The notes under the pieces: generated by a model
Database searches by the model: none
The model's input: only the letters and a program-made list of their open reading frames with translations
What the model was told of the DNA's origin: nothing
Translations under genes and position numbers: made by a program
Shown here: positions 43,877 through 52,512 of the stretch, in pieces
How the letters are laid out: each line of letters opens with the position of its first letter
Numbering within the stretch: the stretch's first letter is position 1
Assembly: GCA_900470775.1 (NCBI GenBank)
Contig: UCBZ01000034.1
Span: 1 to 64,000 of the forward strand
Source: Hyphomicrobiales bacterium
GTDB lineage: Bacteria > Pseudomonadota > Alphaproteobacteria > Rhizobiales > Beijerinckiaceae
DNA: 64,000 nucleotides
Direction of reading: 5' to 3'

Positions 43877-44398
43877 ATGTCGCCGATTCCCGACAACCTC
43901 TCGGTTTTCTATGCCGACGAGCAACTCCGCTTGCGGCGTCATCTCGTGCGGCGCGGCCTGACCGCCCCGGCCGCGGCGGACATCGTGCAGGAGGCGTTCC
44001 TCAAGCTGCTCAAGGCTCCGCGCGACGAGATCCGCGATATGCGCGCCTATCTGCGGCGCGCGGCAGAAACCATTGCGATCGACGCATGGCGTCGCCAGAG
44101 CCGCAGCGCAGCTGTGATCGATCCTCAACCGCTGGCCAGCGATGCGGTCGCGGACCCAAGTCCTTCAGCCGACGCCGCGATGATGGCCCGAGAAGAGAGC
44201 CAGGCTCTCGCTGCCGTCATCGAAGCGCTGCCGCCGCGCTGCCGGGAGGTGCTGCTGCTGCACCGCTTCGAGGGGCTGAGCTATGCCGAGATTGCCGACA
44301 GGCTGGGCATCTCCAGAAACACGGTCATGGTCCACCTCGCCAACGCCATGGCCTCGCTGCGGCGCCAGCTGCGCGAAAATCCTGCCGCGACAGGCTAA
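43877..44398 (+). CDS. FecI-type ECF sigma factor
   Basis: A 173-residue extracytoplasmic-function sigma factor. Region 2 (about 10-75) includes AADIVQEAFLKLLKAP and MRAYLRRAAETIAIDAWRR. Region 4 (about 112-160) has LPPRCREVLLLHRFEGLSYAEIADRLG with the recognition helix SRNTVMVHLANAM. FecI-type sigmas are activated by a TonB receptor via FecR when the receptor's ligand is present and drive receptor expression. The fecR gene follows but is interrupted. Confidence 0.92.
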   Translation: MSPIPDNLSVFYADEQLRLRRHLVRRGLTAPAAADIVQEAFLKLLKAPRDEIRDMRAYLRRAAETIAIDAWRRQSRSAAVIDPQPLASDAVADPSPSADAAMMAREESQALAAVIEALPPRCREVLLLHRFEGLSYAEIADRLGISRNTVMVHLANAMASLRRQLRENPAATG

Positions 44399-44533
44399 TT
44401 CGTTTTCCCGTTCCGATCGTCTAGAGAGGCAGGTCGAGGGCCGCTCGAAAGCGCGGACCGTCGATAGGCGAACCGGAGCGCAATGCGTGCCCCAAGCGAA
44501 AACATCCCCTCAGCGGCGCGGTCGAGGACATCG

Positions 44534-45505
44534 ATGAGGCTGAGCCTGCCGACGCCGATCGACGATGCGGCTGTCGCATGGTTCGTCAGGCTGCATGACG
44601 AACAGGCGACCCCTGCCGACCGCGCCGATTTCGAGGCCTGGCTTGCGAGCGACAAGGCTCATACCGAGGCCTGGCGCGAGATCGACAGGATCTGGGGCGG
44701 GCTCGGCCAGATCGCCCGGCCATCCACCATGCCGGAGCCGGACGCGGCACCGGTCGTGGCCCTGCGGCGGGCTCCTGCGCGGCGGGCCCCCGCCCGGTCC
44801 TGGCGCCAGTTCGCCGCGACCGCGGTCGTACTGCTGGCGTTGATGGCCTAGTGGCAGCTCGTTCCCGTCGGATTGCTGGCGGATTATCGCACCGCCATCG
44901 GCGAGCGCCGCGTTATCCCGCTCGAAGACGGATCGCAGGTGGAATTGGGGGCCGACAGCGCGCTCGACGTCGCCTTCGCTGGTGATCGGCGACGGGTCCG
45001 GCTGATCGCTGGCGAGGCCTTCTTCACGGTGGCCAGGGATGCCCGCAGGCCCTTCGTGGTCGAAGCTCGGCAAGGCCGGATCGAAGTGCTGGGAACCGCC
45101 TTCGACGTCAAGCTGAGCGAGGACGCAGTGTCGGTCACTGTCACGCATAATGCGGTCGCGGTCAGTGCCTCGGGAGGCAAGCCCGTCCGCCTGGAGCAGG
45201 AACAGGCCGTCAGCTATGACGGCGGCGGCGTTTCGACGGTGCGCGCGGCCGATCTCGACGCCATCGAAGCCTGGCGCCACGATCAGCTGGTGTTTCACGA
45301 CGCGCCGCTGGCGAACGTCCTAGCGGAACTGGCGCGCTATCGCCGGGGCCGGGTCCAGCTCCTGGGCAATGATCTCGGCGCCCGGCGCGTCACCGCCGTC
45401 TTCGATGCGCGCCGCCTCGATGCCGCGATCGAGACGATCGCGCATAGTCTCGATCTGCGCATGTTGCGGGCGACCAATCTGTTCATCGCCCTGGCCGATT
45501 GGTGA
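44534..45505 (+). pseudogene. fecR: FecR-type anti-sigma factor, interrupted by an in-frame amber stop
   Basis: Read through, this frame would encode about 323 residues of a FecR family transmembrane sensor. The N-terminal DUF4880-like domain (DDAAVAWFVRLHDEQATPADR) is followed by a transmembrane segment starting RQFAATAVVLLALMA. The TAG at 44849-44851 (codon 106 from ATG 44534) stops it inside that segment. The same frame then continues without interruption with the periplasmic FecR domain (RVIPLEDGSQVELGADSALD, VEVLGTAFDVKL-like block) to 45505. ATG 44534 has GAGGA upstream. It may be a nonsense mutant, a sequencing error, or two separate polypeptides. The sigma factor may be permanently on or off. 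Confidence 0.85.
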
Positions 45506-45580
45506 CATCGGAAAAAATCGCACTCCTGGCCTAATGAGTCTTCGCCTCGCCAGCGTCTTCAGGACGAGGAGCCGGCTCGC

Positions 45581-47938
45581 ATGCCGCGTCTCCGTGCTGT
45601 CCGGGGATGGGGATCGGGTGACATGAGTGCTGAAAGCGTTGCGAGAGCAGGGGCCTGGCGGCCACGGGCGCTGACTCTGCTGCTGGCGGGAACCGCGATG
45701 ATGAGCGGCGCGGCCTTCGACCGCTCCCACGCGCAATCGCAGCCGCCGGTCGCCGCGAGCGCGATCCTCAACATCCCGGCGCAGCCGCTGGCCTCGGCGC
45801 TGATCGCCTTCTCGCGCCAGACCCGGGTCGAGATCTTCGTGCCGTCCTCGGTCGCCGCCGGCAAGCGCTCGACGGCCGTCAGCGGGCCTTTGACCGCGCA
45901 GGCGGCGCTGAGCCAGTTGTTGGCGGGAACCGGCCTGACCTATCGCTTCACCAGCGCCACCGCGGTGACGATCGACGGCTCGACCGGCTCGACCGGCTCG
46001 ACCGGCTCGTCGGCACGGGCGGCAGCGGCGGAACCCGGCGCGATCGTGCTCGACACGATCACCGTCGCCGGCGGCTCGATCGCGCGCGGCGGAGTCAGCG
46101 AGATCATCGTCGGCCCAGCAGACCTCGCGCGCATCAACCCGTCCGACGCCCGCGAGATCTTCGCCGGCCAGCCGAGCGTGAAGGTCGGCGGCTCCACCCC
46201 GATGTCGCAGAAGGTCTATGTCAACGGCGTCGAGGAGACCAATCTCGCGGTCACCATCGACGGCAGCCGCCAGAACAACAAGGTCTTCCACCACAACGGC
46301 ACGACCCTGATCGACCCGTCCTTCCTGCGGGCGGCCCGTGTCGATGCCGGCGTTGCGCCGGCCGATGCGGGGCCGGGCGCGCTGGGCGGCGCCATCGCCT
46401 ACGAGACCAAGGACGCGCGCGACTTCCTGTCCGGCAACGGCATCGGCGCCTTCGCCAAGACGCAGTTCAACACCAACGGCGCCGTCTTAACGCACAGCCT
46501 CTCCGGCTATGCCCGCCATGAGGGCTTCGACATTCTCGGCTACGGCACCTTGGGCAAGAGCGGCAACTACAAGGCCGGCAACGGCCAGGAGGTCCTCGGC
46601 ACCAAGGCCGACCTCCTGAGCGGGCTGCTCAAGCTCGGCTGGGAGGCGCCGTCAGGCGACCGCTTCCAGATCAGCCATGAGCGCGTCCGCGACGACGCGA
46701 TCAGGCCGTTCCGCGGCAATGTCGGCTTCATCACCGGCCGCCCGGCCTGGGAGCCCCGCCTGCGCCGCTACGAGATCGACCGCCAGAACACCGTCCTGAG
46801 CTACAGCCGTATATCGGCCCTGGGCTGGTGGGACCCCAAGGGCGTGCTGGCCTATAGCCGCACCGATGTCGACACGCCGATCTTCGAGCGTCCGGTGGGG
46901 GCAAGCCCACTTCCGGTGACCTATCCTGGCACCGGCACCACCGACAGCTTCAACGGCAAGTTCGAGAACCGATTCGGCTTCGGCAGCTTCGGCAGCGTCA
47001 CGGCGGGCGTCGATTTCTACAAGGACAAGGCGCTCTACAAGGACCGCAACCAGCGCGTCGACGAGAAGGCCAGCAATGCCGGCATCTACGCCCAGGCGCG
47101 GCTGACGCCGATCGAACGGACGCGGATCTCCTTCGGTCTGCGCGGCGACCGGCAATGGTTCACCGGCACGACCGGGCAGGAATGGGACAATGCAGGCTTG
47201 AGCCGCAACATCTCCGGCGAGTTCGACATCATCCCCGAGCATCTCACCGTCAAGGCCGGCTACTCCCACGTTTGGGGCGGCATCCAGCTCGCCGAGAACT
47301 TCATCATGAACCCGGCCTGGCGCTATGGCAGCGGGATCCGGCCGGCGACCTCCGACAACGTCACGGCCGGCCTCGTCGCGCGCTGGCAGGGCTTCACGCT
47401 GGAGGGCTCGGTGTTCCGCAACGTCCTCGATCGTGCCCGCGCCGCCCGCTTCGCCGTCGCCAGCGCGCCGCTGACCCGCGAGGTCGAGTCGCAAGGGTTC
47501 GAGATCGGGCTGGGCTATGCCTGCGAGGACGGGTTCGTGCGCGCCAAATACGCCGATGTCGATGTCCGCATCGACAACCAGCGCGCCGACTCCGATACGG
47601 GCACCTATCTGGCGACGCCGATCGGCCAGATCGTGACGCTGACCGCCGCCCATACCTTCAAGCAGTATGGCGTCACCATCGGCGCCGATGTCGAGATCGT
47701 GCTCGACTACAAGAAGGTCGCGCCCGGCAACCAGCCGCTGAAGGGCTACGAGGTCGTCAACGCCTTCGTCGAATACAAGCCCGAGCAGCTTCCGAACCTG
47801 ACCTTCCGGGCCGAGGCCAAGAACCTGCTCGACCAGACCTATGCCGACCGCGCCACCTACGGCCAGGAGTTCGGCACGGTGACGCCGCTCTACCAGCCGG
47901 GGCGCGCTTTCGTGCTCACCGCCTCGGCGCGGTTCTGA
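45581..47938 (+). CDS. TonB-dependent receptor with STN signalling domain (FecA/heme-receptor type)
   Basis: A 785-residue outer-membrane receptor. After the signal peptide (to about residue 51) comes a secretin/TonB N-terminal (STN) domain (about 62-112, ILNIPAQPLASALIAFSRQT), which in FecA-type receptors touches FecR in the periplasm. A (Gly-Ser-Thr)n linker precedes the plug, which has FAGQPSVKVGGSTPMSQKVYV and a GPGALGGAIAYETKDA block. The barrel ends in GRAFVLTASARF. The plug sequence resembles heme/hemophore-type receptors more than ferrichrome types, but the ligand is uncertain. GAGGAG lies nine bases before ATG 45581. The stop overlaps the binding-protein start by one base. Confidence 0.9.
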   Translation: MPRLRAVRGWGSGDMSAESVARAGAWRPRALTLLLAGTAMMSGAAFDRSHAQSQPPVAASAILNIPAQPLASALIAFSRQTRVEIFVPSSVAAGKRSTAVSGPLTAQAALSQLLAGTGLTYRFTSATAVTIDGSTGSTGSTGSSARAAAAEPGAIVLDTITVAGGSIARGGVSEIIVGPADLARINPSDAREIFAGQPSVKVGGSTPMSQKVYVNGVEETNLAVTIDGSRQNNKVFHHNGTTLIDPSFLRAARVDAGVAPADAGPGALGGAIAYETKDARDFLSGNGIGAFAKTQFNTNGAVLTHSLSGYARHEGFDILGYGTLGKSGNYKAGNGQEVLGTKADLLSGLLKLGWEAPSGDRFQISHERVRDDAIRPFRGNVGFITGRPAWEPRLRRYEIDRQNTVLSYSRISALGWWDPKGVLAYSRTDVDTPIFERPVGASPLPVTYPGTGTTDSFNGKFENRFGFGSFGSVTAGVDFYKDKALYKDRNQRVDEKASNAGIYAQARLTPIERTRISFGLRGDRQWFTGTTGQEWDNAGLSRNISGEFDIIPEHLTVKAGYSHVWGGIQLAENFIMNPAWRYGSGIRPATSDNVTAGLVARWQGFTLEGSVFRNVLDRARAARFAVASAPLTREVESQGFEIGLGYACEDGFVRAKYADVDVRIDNQRADSDTGTYLATPIGQIVTLTAAHTFKQYGVTIGADVEIVLDYKKVAPGNQPLKGYEVVNAFVEYKPEQLPNLTFRAEAKNLLDQTYADRATYGQEFGTVTPLYQPGRAFVLTASARF
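45977..46012 (+). repeat. in-frame 9-base tandem repeat encoding Gly-Ser-Thr units
   Basis: Three identical copies of GGCTCGACC (45977-46003) plus a degenerate fourth (46004-46012) encode GST-GST-GST-GSS in the linker between the STN domain and the plug of the receptor. Copy number could change by slippage without breaking the frame. Confidence 0.85.
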
Positions 47939-49056
47939 TGGCTGCGATGCTGCGCGCCGGCCTTGTCACGCTTGCCATCCTGCTCGCGCCGGCGCTCGCT
48001 GTCGCCAGGCAGGTCGTCGATCTGGCCGGGCGCAGCGTCACGGTGCCCGACCGGGTCGAGCGCATCATCATCGGCGAGGGCCGCTATATTCCGGCGCTCG
48101 CCATCCTCGACCGCGACGACCCGGTCGGCCGGATCGTCGGGATGATGGGCGAATACGAGGCCGTCGATCCCGCGACCTATGCCAGGTATCACGCGGCCTT
48201 TCCGAAGATCGCCCGGATCGCGCGGATCGGCCGCGCCGCGCGCGAAAGCTTCAGCCTCGAGCAGGCCATCGCCGCGCAGCCGCAGGTCGCGATCTTCGGT
48301 CTCGACGGCCATGGTCCCAACACCCGTTCGGGCGAGGTCATCCGCGCGCTGGAGGCGACCGGCACGGCTGTGATCTTCATCGATTTCCGCAGCAACCCGC
48401 TGGTCAACACGCCGGCCTCGATGCTGCTGCTCGGGCAAATTCTGGGGCGGGAGGCGGAGGCCGCAACCTTCATCGCGGCCTGGAAGCAGGCCCTCGCAAC
48501 GGTCACGGACCGGCTGGCTCAGGCTTCTCCCGCCCCGACCCGCGTCTTCATCGAGAGCCGTGTCGGGCTCGACGCCGCCTGCTGCGAGACGATGACGCGC
48601 GGCATGATGGGCCGCTTCGTCAGGGCCGCCGGTGGCGTCAACATCGCCGAAGCGCTCGTGCCGGGAGAGGCCGGCGTCGTCAACCTCGAATGGTTGCTGG
48701 CGAACCCTCCCGAGGTCTATATCGGCACCGCCATCGGCAGCGGCTCAACCAGCGCCGACAAGCCTTGGCTCTCACTGGGAGCAGGCGTGACGGAGGCGGT
48801 CGCGCGCGCAACCCTGACGCGCTCGCTCACCCGGCCGGGCATCGTTGACCTGCCGCTGGTGCGTAGCGGCCGCGCGCATGCGATCTGGCATCATTTCTAC
48901 AATTCGCCGTTCAACGTCGCAGCCGTGCAGGCCTTCGCCACATGGCTGCACCCCTCCCTTTTCGCCGATCTCAACCCGACGGGGACGCTGCGCGATCTGC
49001 ATGCGCGCTTCCAACCCTTCCCGGTCGATGGCGCCTACTGGATTTCCGCGAAATGA
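47938..49056 (+). CDS. periplasmic binding protein of ABC-type metal/siderophore uptake, vicinal-Cys type
   Basis: A 372-residue secreted binding protein (signal peptide to about residue 24), paralogous to the one at 30991-32154. Shared features are DLAGRSVTVPDRVER, a central FIDFR block, Cys215-Cys216 (DAACCETMT) and the C-terminal HAIWHHFYNSPFN and WLHPSLFADLNP. ATG 47938 overlaps the receptor stop by one base. No permease or ATPase gene is nearby. It may deliver iron or heme to a permease elsewhere, or act as a periplasmic chaperone for the reductase encoded next (inference). Confidence 0.87.
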   Translation: MAAMLRAGLVTLAILLAPALAVARQVVDLAGRSVTVPDRVERIIIGEGRYIPALAILDRDDPVGRIVGMMGEYEAVDPATYARYHAAFPKIARIARIGRAARESFSLEQAIAAQPQVAIFGLDGHGPNTRSGEVIRALEATGTAVIFIDFRSNPLVNTPASMLLLGQILGREAEAATFIAAWKQALATVTDRLAQASPAPTRVFIESRVGLDAACCETMTRGMMGRFVRAAGGVNIAEALVPGEAGVVNLEWLLANPPEVYIGTAIGSGSTSADKPWLSLGAGVTEAVARATLTRSLTRPGIVDLPLVRSGRAHAIWHHFYNSPFNVAAVQAFATWLHPSLFADLNPTGTLRDLHARFQPFPVDGAYWISAK

Positions 49057-49796
49057 CCACACCCGAACATGCCCCGGCCCTGCGGCCGCGCGAGGAATGG
49101 CTGCTCGAGGTCGTCGAGGCCTTCGATGTCGCGCCGCGCCTGCGCCGCGTGGTCTTCACCGCCGCGCATCTCGACGAGCTGCACTATCAGCCCGGCCAGG
49201 CCCTGGTGCTGCGCATGCCGCTGCCCGAGGGCGGCACGGGCCGGCGCGACTATACGATCCGATGGCTGGACAGGGCGACGCAGCGCCTGGCGATCGATTT
49301 CGTGCAGCATGGCAGCGCGCCGGCTGCGGGCTGGGCGCGCGCCGCCAGGGCAGGCGACACGATCCTGGCGGCAGGCCCGCGCGGGCGCACCGTCATCGCT
49401 GCCGAGGCCGACTGGCACCTGTTTGCCGCCGACGAGACCGGCATGCCGGCCGTCTTGCACATGCTGGAGGCGATGCCGGCCGGCGCGCCGGCCTTCGCCT
49501 GGTTCGAGGTCGATGGCAGCCGCAACCAGATGCTGGTCACGACACAGGCCAATGCGACCATCGCCTGGGTCCACCGCGACGGCGCAAGGCCGGGGCCGGG
49601 CACGCTGCTGCTCGACGCGGTCGCAGCGTTCGTGCTGCCGCCGGGACGGGGGCAGGCATACCTCGTCGCGGAAACCAGCAATGTCCGGGCACTACGGCAA
49701 CATCTGATCGGTCGCGGCATGGACCGCAGCCAGATCCGCTCGGAAGGCTATTGGCGCCCCGGCCGGATAGGCGGTCACGACCATGTCGACGACTAA
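49053..49796 (+). CDS. siderophore-interacting FAD-dependent reductase (ViuB/SIP family)
   Basis: A 247-residue flavoprotein. The N-terminal FAD-binding barrel contains RRDYTIRWLD (the RxYT flavin motif), followed by DFVQHGSAPAAGWARAARAGD and a C-terminal NAD(P)H domain with ETSNVRALRQHLI and the SIP-type ending YWRPGRIGGHD. These enzymes reduce ferric siderophores in the cytoplasm to free the iron. ATG 49053 overlaps the binding-protein stop (ATGA), which makes it the last gene of the fecI-to-SIP operon. Confidence 0.9.
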   Translation: MTTPEHAPALRPREEWLLEVVEAFDVAPRLRRVVFTAAHLDELHYQPGQALVLRMPLPEGGTGRRDYTIRWLDRATQRLAIDFVQHGSAPAAGWARAARAGDTILAAGPRGRTVIAAEADWHLFAADETGMPAVLHMLEAMPAGAPAFAWFEVDGSRNQMLVTTQANATIAWVHRDGARPGPGTLLLDAVAAFVLPPGRGQAYLVAETSNVRALRQHLIGRGMDRSQIRSEGYWRPGRIGGHDHVDD

Positions 49797-50047
49797 ACCC
49801 ATCCAAGGGTTGCCTGCTTGATACAAAATATGATTTTCGACCTCGGTCGGATCTTTCGTGGCCAGCGACCGCTTCCCGACCTCCGAGTCGAGAAGGAGGT
49901 GGCACGCGCCTTCGCAGGCTGTAGACCTCGTCCTGGGGGTGTTTTCCAGGCCATACCGAGCACCATGTGTACCACCGGTGTTGATCACCGGGAGGTCTCC
50001 AAACCCTTGAGCGACAAGGGTTCCCTTGAGATCCAAGGGCATGGGGC

Positions 50048-50072
50048 TGGTGCTGCGAGAGAGGATTGAACT
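50048..50072 (-). other. tRNA 3'-end-like fragment (possible attachment-site remnant)
   Basis: On the minus strand these 25 bases read as a T-arm (TTCAATC loop) and acceptor end finishing in CACCA, much like the 3' end of alphaproteobacterial tRNA-Thr(GGT) genes. The rest of the tRNA is absent. Such 3'-end copies mark one border of elements that integrate into tRNA genes. Based on pattern memory only. Confidence 0.35.
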
Positions 50073-50259
50073 GCCTTGTGGTTCAGCAAAATCAGTATCT
50101 TACGAGGTATTTTGTAATGGCGTAACGAGCGCAGAAATGTTGCCCGTCGCGATCGCCGAGGCTAGGAGAATGTCCACGGTTGCCGGAGCCGGAGGAAGGG
50201 CTGAAATGGCGGATCCCCGAATCAAGCCGATTTGGATCTCTCGATTCGGAGCCGCCTAT

Positions 50260-50328
50260 CTTTGCCCGTTCTCCGATCAGACGAACCGCCTCCATCTCGA
50301 ATTCACGCCCGAACTTCCGGCGCTGCAT
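50260..50328 (-). pseudogene. remnant of IS3-family transposase OrfA
   Basis: From ATG 50328 the minus strand encodes RRKFGREFEMEAVRLIGER, the N-terminal helix-turn-helix pattern of IS3-family OrfA (usually KRRKFSxEFKxEAVRL). The similarity ends after about 23 codons. No OrfB or terminal repeat is recognisable. Confidence 0.6.
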
Positions 50329-50393
50329 GCACGCCCCCGGCTTCATGAAATACCTAATCTCGGTGTCCACGAAACCGGCAGCAGCCCAGATCG

Positions 50394-51839
50394 CTAATTC
50401 TTGGATAAGGTAGCGTCGCCGTTCCCGTCGATAGCTGGCGTCTCTGCATTCCCTTTATGGGTCGCTCCCAGGAGCGCATCGACTGGATCGCCGCCGCGGA
50501 AACCGGCTTGCGCCAGGATCTCGTCGATGATCGGCTTCTGCGCGCCGAAGCTGAGCAACTGGCTGCTGAGATCGGAGATCGGGCTCTGGCCGCCTTGCCC
50601 GGCCGAGCCGCTGCTCATCGCGCCGAGCAGGTTGCCGGCGCTGAAGATCCTGATGTCCGAGATCTTCTCGATCGGCTTCATCGCCTGCTCGAGTGCCTCG
50701 GGGATGATCGCGATGCGCTGCTTCGTCAGTTCGAAATCGACCATCTGCGGCGACAGCGCGTTGCGGGCCTCGTTCAGTGCGCGTTCGCGCTTCGCCTCGG
50801 CCTCGCCGAGTTCGATGATGCCGCCAGCCTTGATCTTGTTGGCGTCCGCCTCGGCGGTCGCCTGCGTGAGCAGCGCCTGGGCGAGGTTGTCGGCGGCTTC
50901 TCGCTCGGCCTGGGCGTTCACCGTGACGCGGGTGGCGTCGCGCTCGGCCTCACGGCGGGCGTCGATCACCGCGAAAACCGCATAGCTCATCCCATCGGGA
51001 AGGGTAACGCCGCCCCAGAGATAGGCCAGGTCCATCGCGCTTTGCAGCACAAAGAGCAGGTTGAACACGATCAGCGAGCGCAGGATCGCCGCGTCAGACA
51101 GAAATGTCGCGCGCAGTCGGCCCAGGGCATCGGCGGGGGCGAGAACGACCGGCGCCGTTTTGGCGACGCGTCGGCGCCGGGTGACATAAAGCAGCGGCGC
51201 GGTCAGCATGATGATGCCGAGCCAAAGCCCGATCCGGCTCGCGCTGACGCCGTGCAGGAGCGTGGCCGGATCGACTGTCGCGAGCCAGCGGTCGACCAGC
51301 GGGTTGGCCGCAGAGAACAGCATCACGAAGACGCCGCCGAGCAGTAGCGGGACGGTCCAAGCGCCAAGGCCGACCAGTGATACGACCGAGCGGCTGCTCT
51401 GCGGCAAGATGCGAACGCCGCGCCGGGCTGTGCGCACCGCGCGCCACGGCCCTACGAGATAGAGATCGACGACGGCCAACATCCTGTCGGTCAGCGATCC
51501 GGCCCAGCGTCCCTCTGCCATCAGCACGAAAGCGCCGAGGCCGGCCGCTGCAAAGGCGAGCGACAAGACATTGACCGCCTCAGCCAGTGGAACCAGCGTT
51601 ATGAACAGCAGGAGCGCGGCCCTGAGAATGTCGCGACGGTGTGTCGTCCGTGCACTGGCGATCCTGGCCGCGACACCGGTGGCGAGTGCGAACATCACGG
51701 CCGAGATGCCCATGCGATGTGCGTGGAAGAACCAATCGGCCAGGATGACGAGAACGACGCTCGCCACGGCAACGCGCAGGAAGCGACTCGGGTGGGAAGT
51801 GCGCGCAGGCTGTGCGGCGGCGAGGCTGGTCATGGGCAT
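50394..51839 (-). CDS. chimeric membrane protein: DUF4173 N-terminal half fused to flotillin (YqiK-like) C-terminal part
   Basis: A 481-residue open frame made of two unrelated halves. Residues 1 to about 287 are membrane segments of the DUF4173 family, with the family block YLWGGVTLPDGMSYA where such proteins normally continue for another 150-200 residues. From about residue 288 the sequence is that of a flotillin/SPFH protein tail: DARREAERDATRVTVNAQAER, AEAKRERALNEARN and KPIEKISDIRIF, a coiled-coil rich region. The joint lies at bases 50967-50981. An in-frame deletion between two neighbouring genes on the same strand would produce this. It may be expressed as a membrane-anchored flotillin tail, or be a decaying fusion. 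ATG 51839 (or 51833) is the likely start. Confidence 0.75.
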   Translation of the reverse strand: MPMTSLAAAQPARTSHPSRFLRVAVASVVLVILADWFFHAHRMGISAVMFALATGVAARIASARTTHRRDILRAALLLFITLVPLAEAVNVLSLAFAAAGLGAFVLMAEGRWAGSLTDRMLAVVDLYLVGPWRAVRTARRGVRILPQSSRSVVSLVGLGAWTVPLLLGGVFVMLFSAANPLVDRWLATVDPATLLHGVSASRIGLWLGIIMLTAPLLYVTRRRRVAKTAPVVLAPADALGRLRATFLSDAAILRSLIVFNLLFVLQSAMDLAYLWGGVTLPDGMSYAVFAVIDARREAERDATRVTVNAQAEREAADNLAQALLTQATAEADANKIKAGGIIELGEAEAKRERALNEARNALSPQMVDFELTKQRIAIIPEALEQAMKPIEKISDIRIFSAGNLLGAMSSGSAGQGGQSPISDLSSQLLSFGAQKPIIDEILAQAGFRGGDPVDALLGATHKGNAETPAIDGNGDATLSKN

Positions 51840-52021
51840 CGGGCCTTGCTGAAGGAGAAGGTGAAGGCGGGTCGATCGGCCGCCACAGGCAAACTGCCTG
51901 GCAGTCGGGTGGTGGGCTCGCTCGCCGCGGCGGGAGAGAGAACGAGCCACCAGCCATCCTTGACGAGGCTGTCGGGCAGAAGGGGTCGGCTGGTACGGGG
52001 CGGCTTGTTCGGCTGTGTCAT
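51830..52021 (-). CDS. small hypothetical protein overlapping the chimeric gene
   Basis: A 63-residue frame whose stop overlaps the start of the chimeric membrane-protein gene, the arrangement of coupled genes. I recognise no family. It has a Pro-rich start and a central KDGWWLVLSP. An AGG box precedes ATG 52021. It may be a small partner of the DUF4173 gene or chance. Confidence 0.25.
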   Translation of the reverse strand: MTQPNKPPRTSRPLLPDSLVKDGWWLVLSPAAASEPTTRLPGSLPVAADRPAFTFSFSKARCP

Positions 52022-52512
52022 GCAGCCTGGATAGCGCGACGGCGTGCAGGCCAAGCCACGCGGAACGCGCAGAGTTTCAGGCTTCTTGTGCAGATTTTCA
52101 GCAGTTGCCATCCGATCGAGCCGTTTAGCGCGTCGGATGTTTGTACTCTCGGCTGTGAAGTCGGGCGCCCAATTGGAATTTCGGGCTAGCCGCAGAAAGC
52201 GTGTTTATGGACGAGTTCGGCCACATCAACACGTCGCGCGACCAACACCCGCTCGATAGCTAGAGTCGTCTCGCAGCGCCATCAAGCATGCGACCCAGGA
52301 GAATGCCGAGCCCGCTCTCCCCGATCCCTGACGGAATGCGCCAAAAGCAGACTCTAGCTTGTTGCCCGCAAGCGGACCTAGGTCGCGAAGCACCCTGCTG
52401 TTGAGCCTACCCGCGTGTGATCGAGATCGGGGACCTGCTGTTCGGTCATTGTCATGACTGCGGAGACGATTGTCCGCCGTGCTGTCGAACGAGCAGGTTA
52501 CCGGCTCGCGGT
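52022..52512. other. 491-base non-coding stretch
   Basis: No gene, repeat or RNA could be recognised. It lies between the 3' end of the LysR gene at 52513 and the chimeric gene unit and forms part of the same low-quality zone as 49797-50393. Confidence 0.4.

Larger units (their letters stand above)
49797..50393. other. gene-free scar region with mobile-element remnants
   Basis: A 597-base stretch with no convincing gene. It contains a short sequence like the 3' end of a tRNA gene (50048-50072) and the decayed start of an IS3-type transposase (50260-50328). The composition is less GC-rich and less regular than the flanking genes. No inverted-repeat boundaries of an intact element were found. 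Confidence 0.6.

Noticed and set aside
49692-50042. 116-codon minus-strand frame over the end of the SIP gene
   Set aside because: Partly antisense to the SIP gene; no family pattern.
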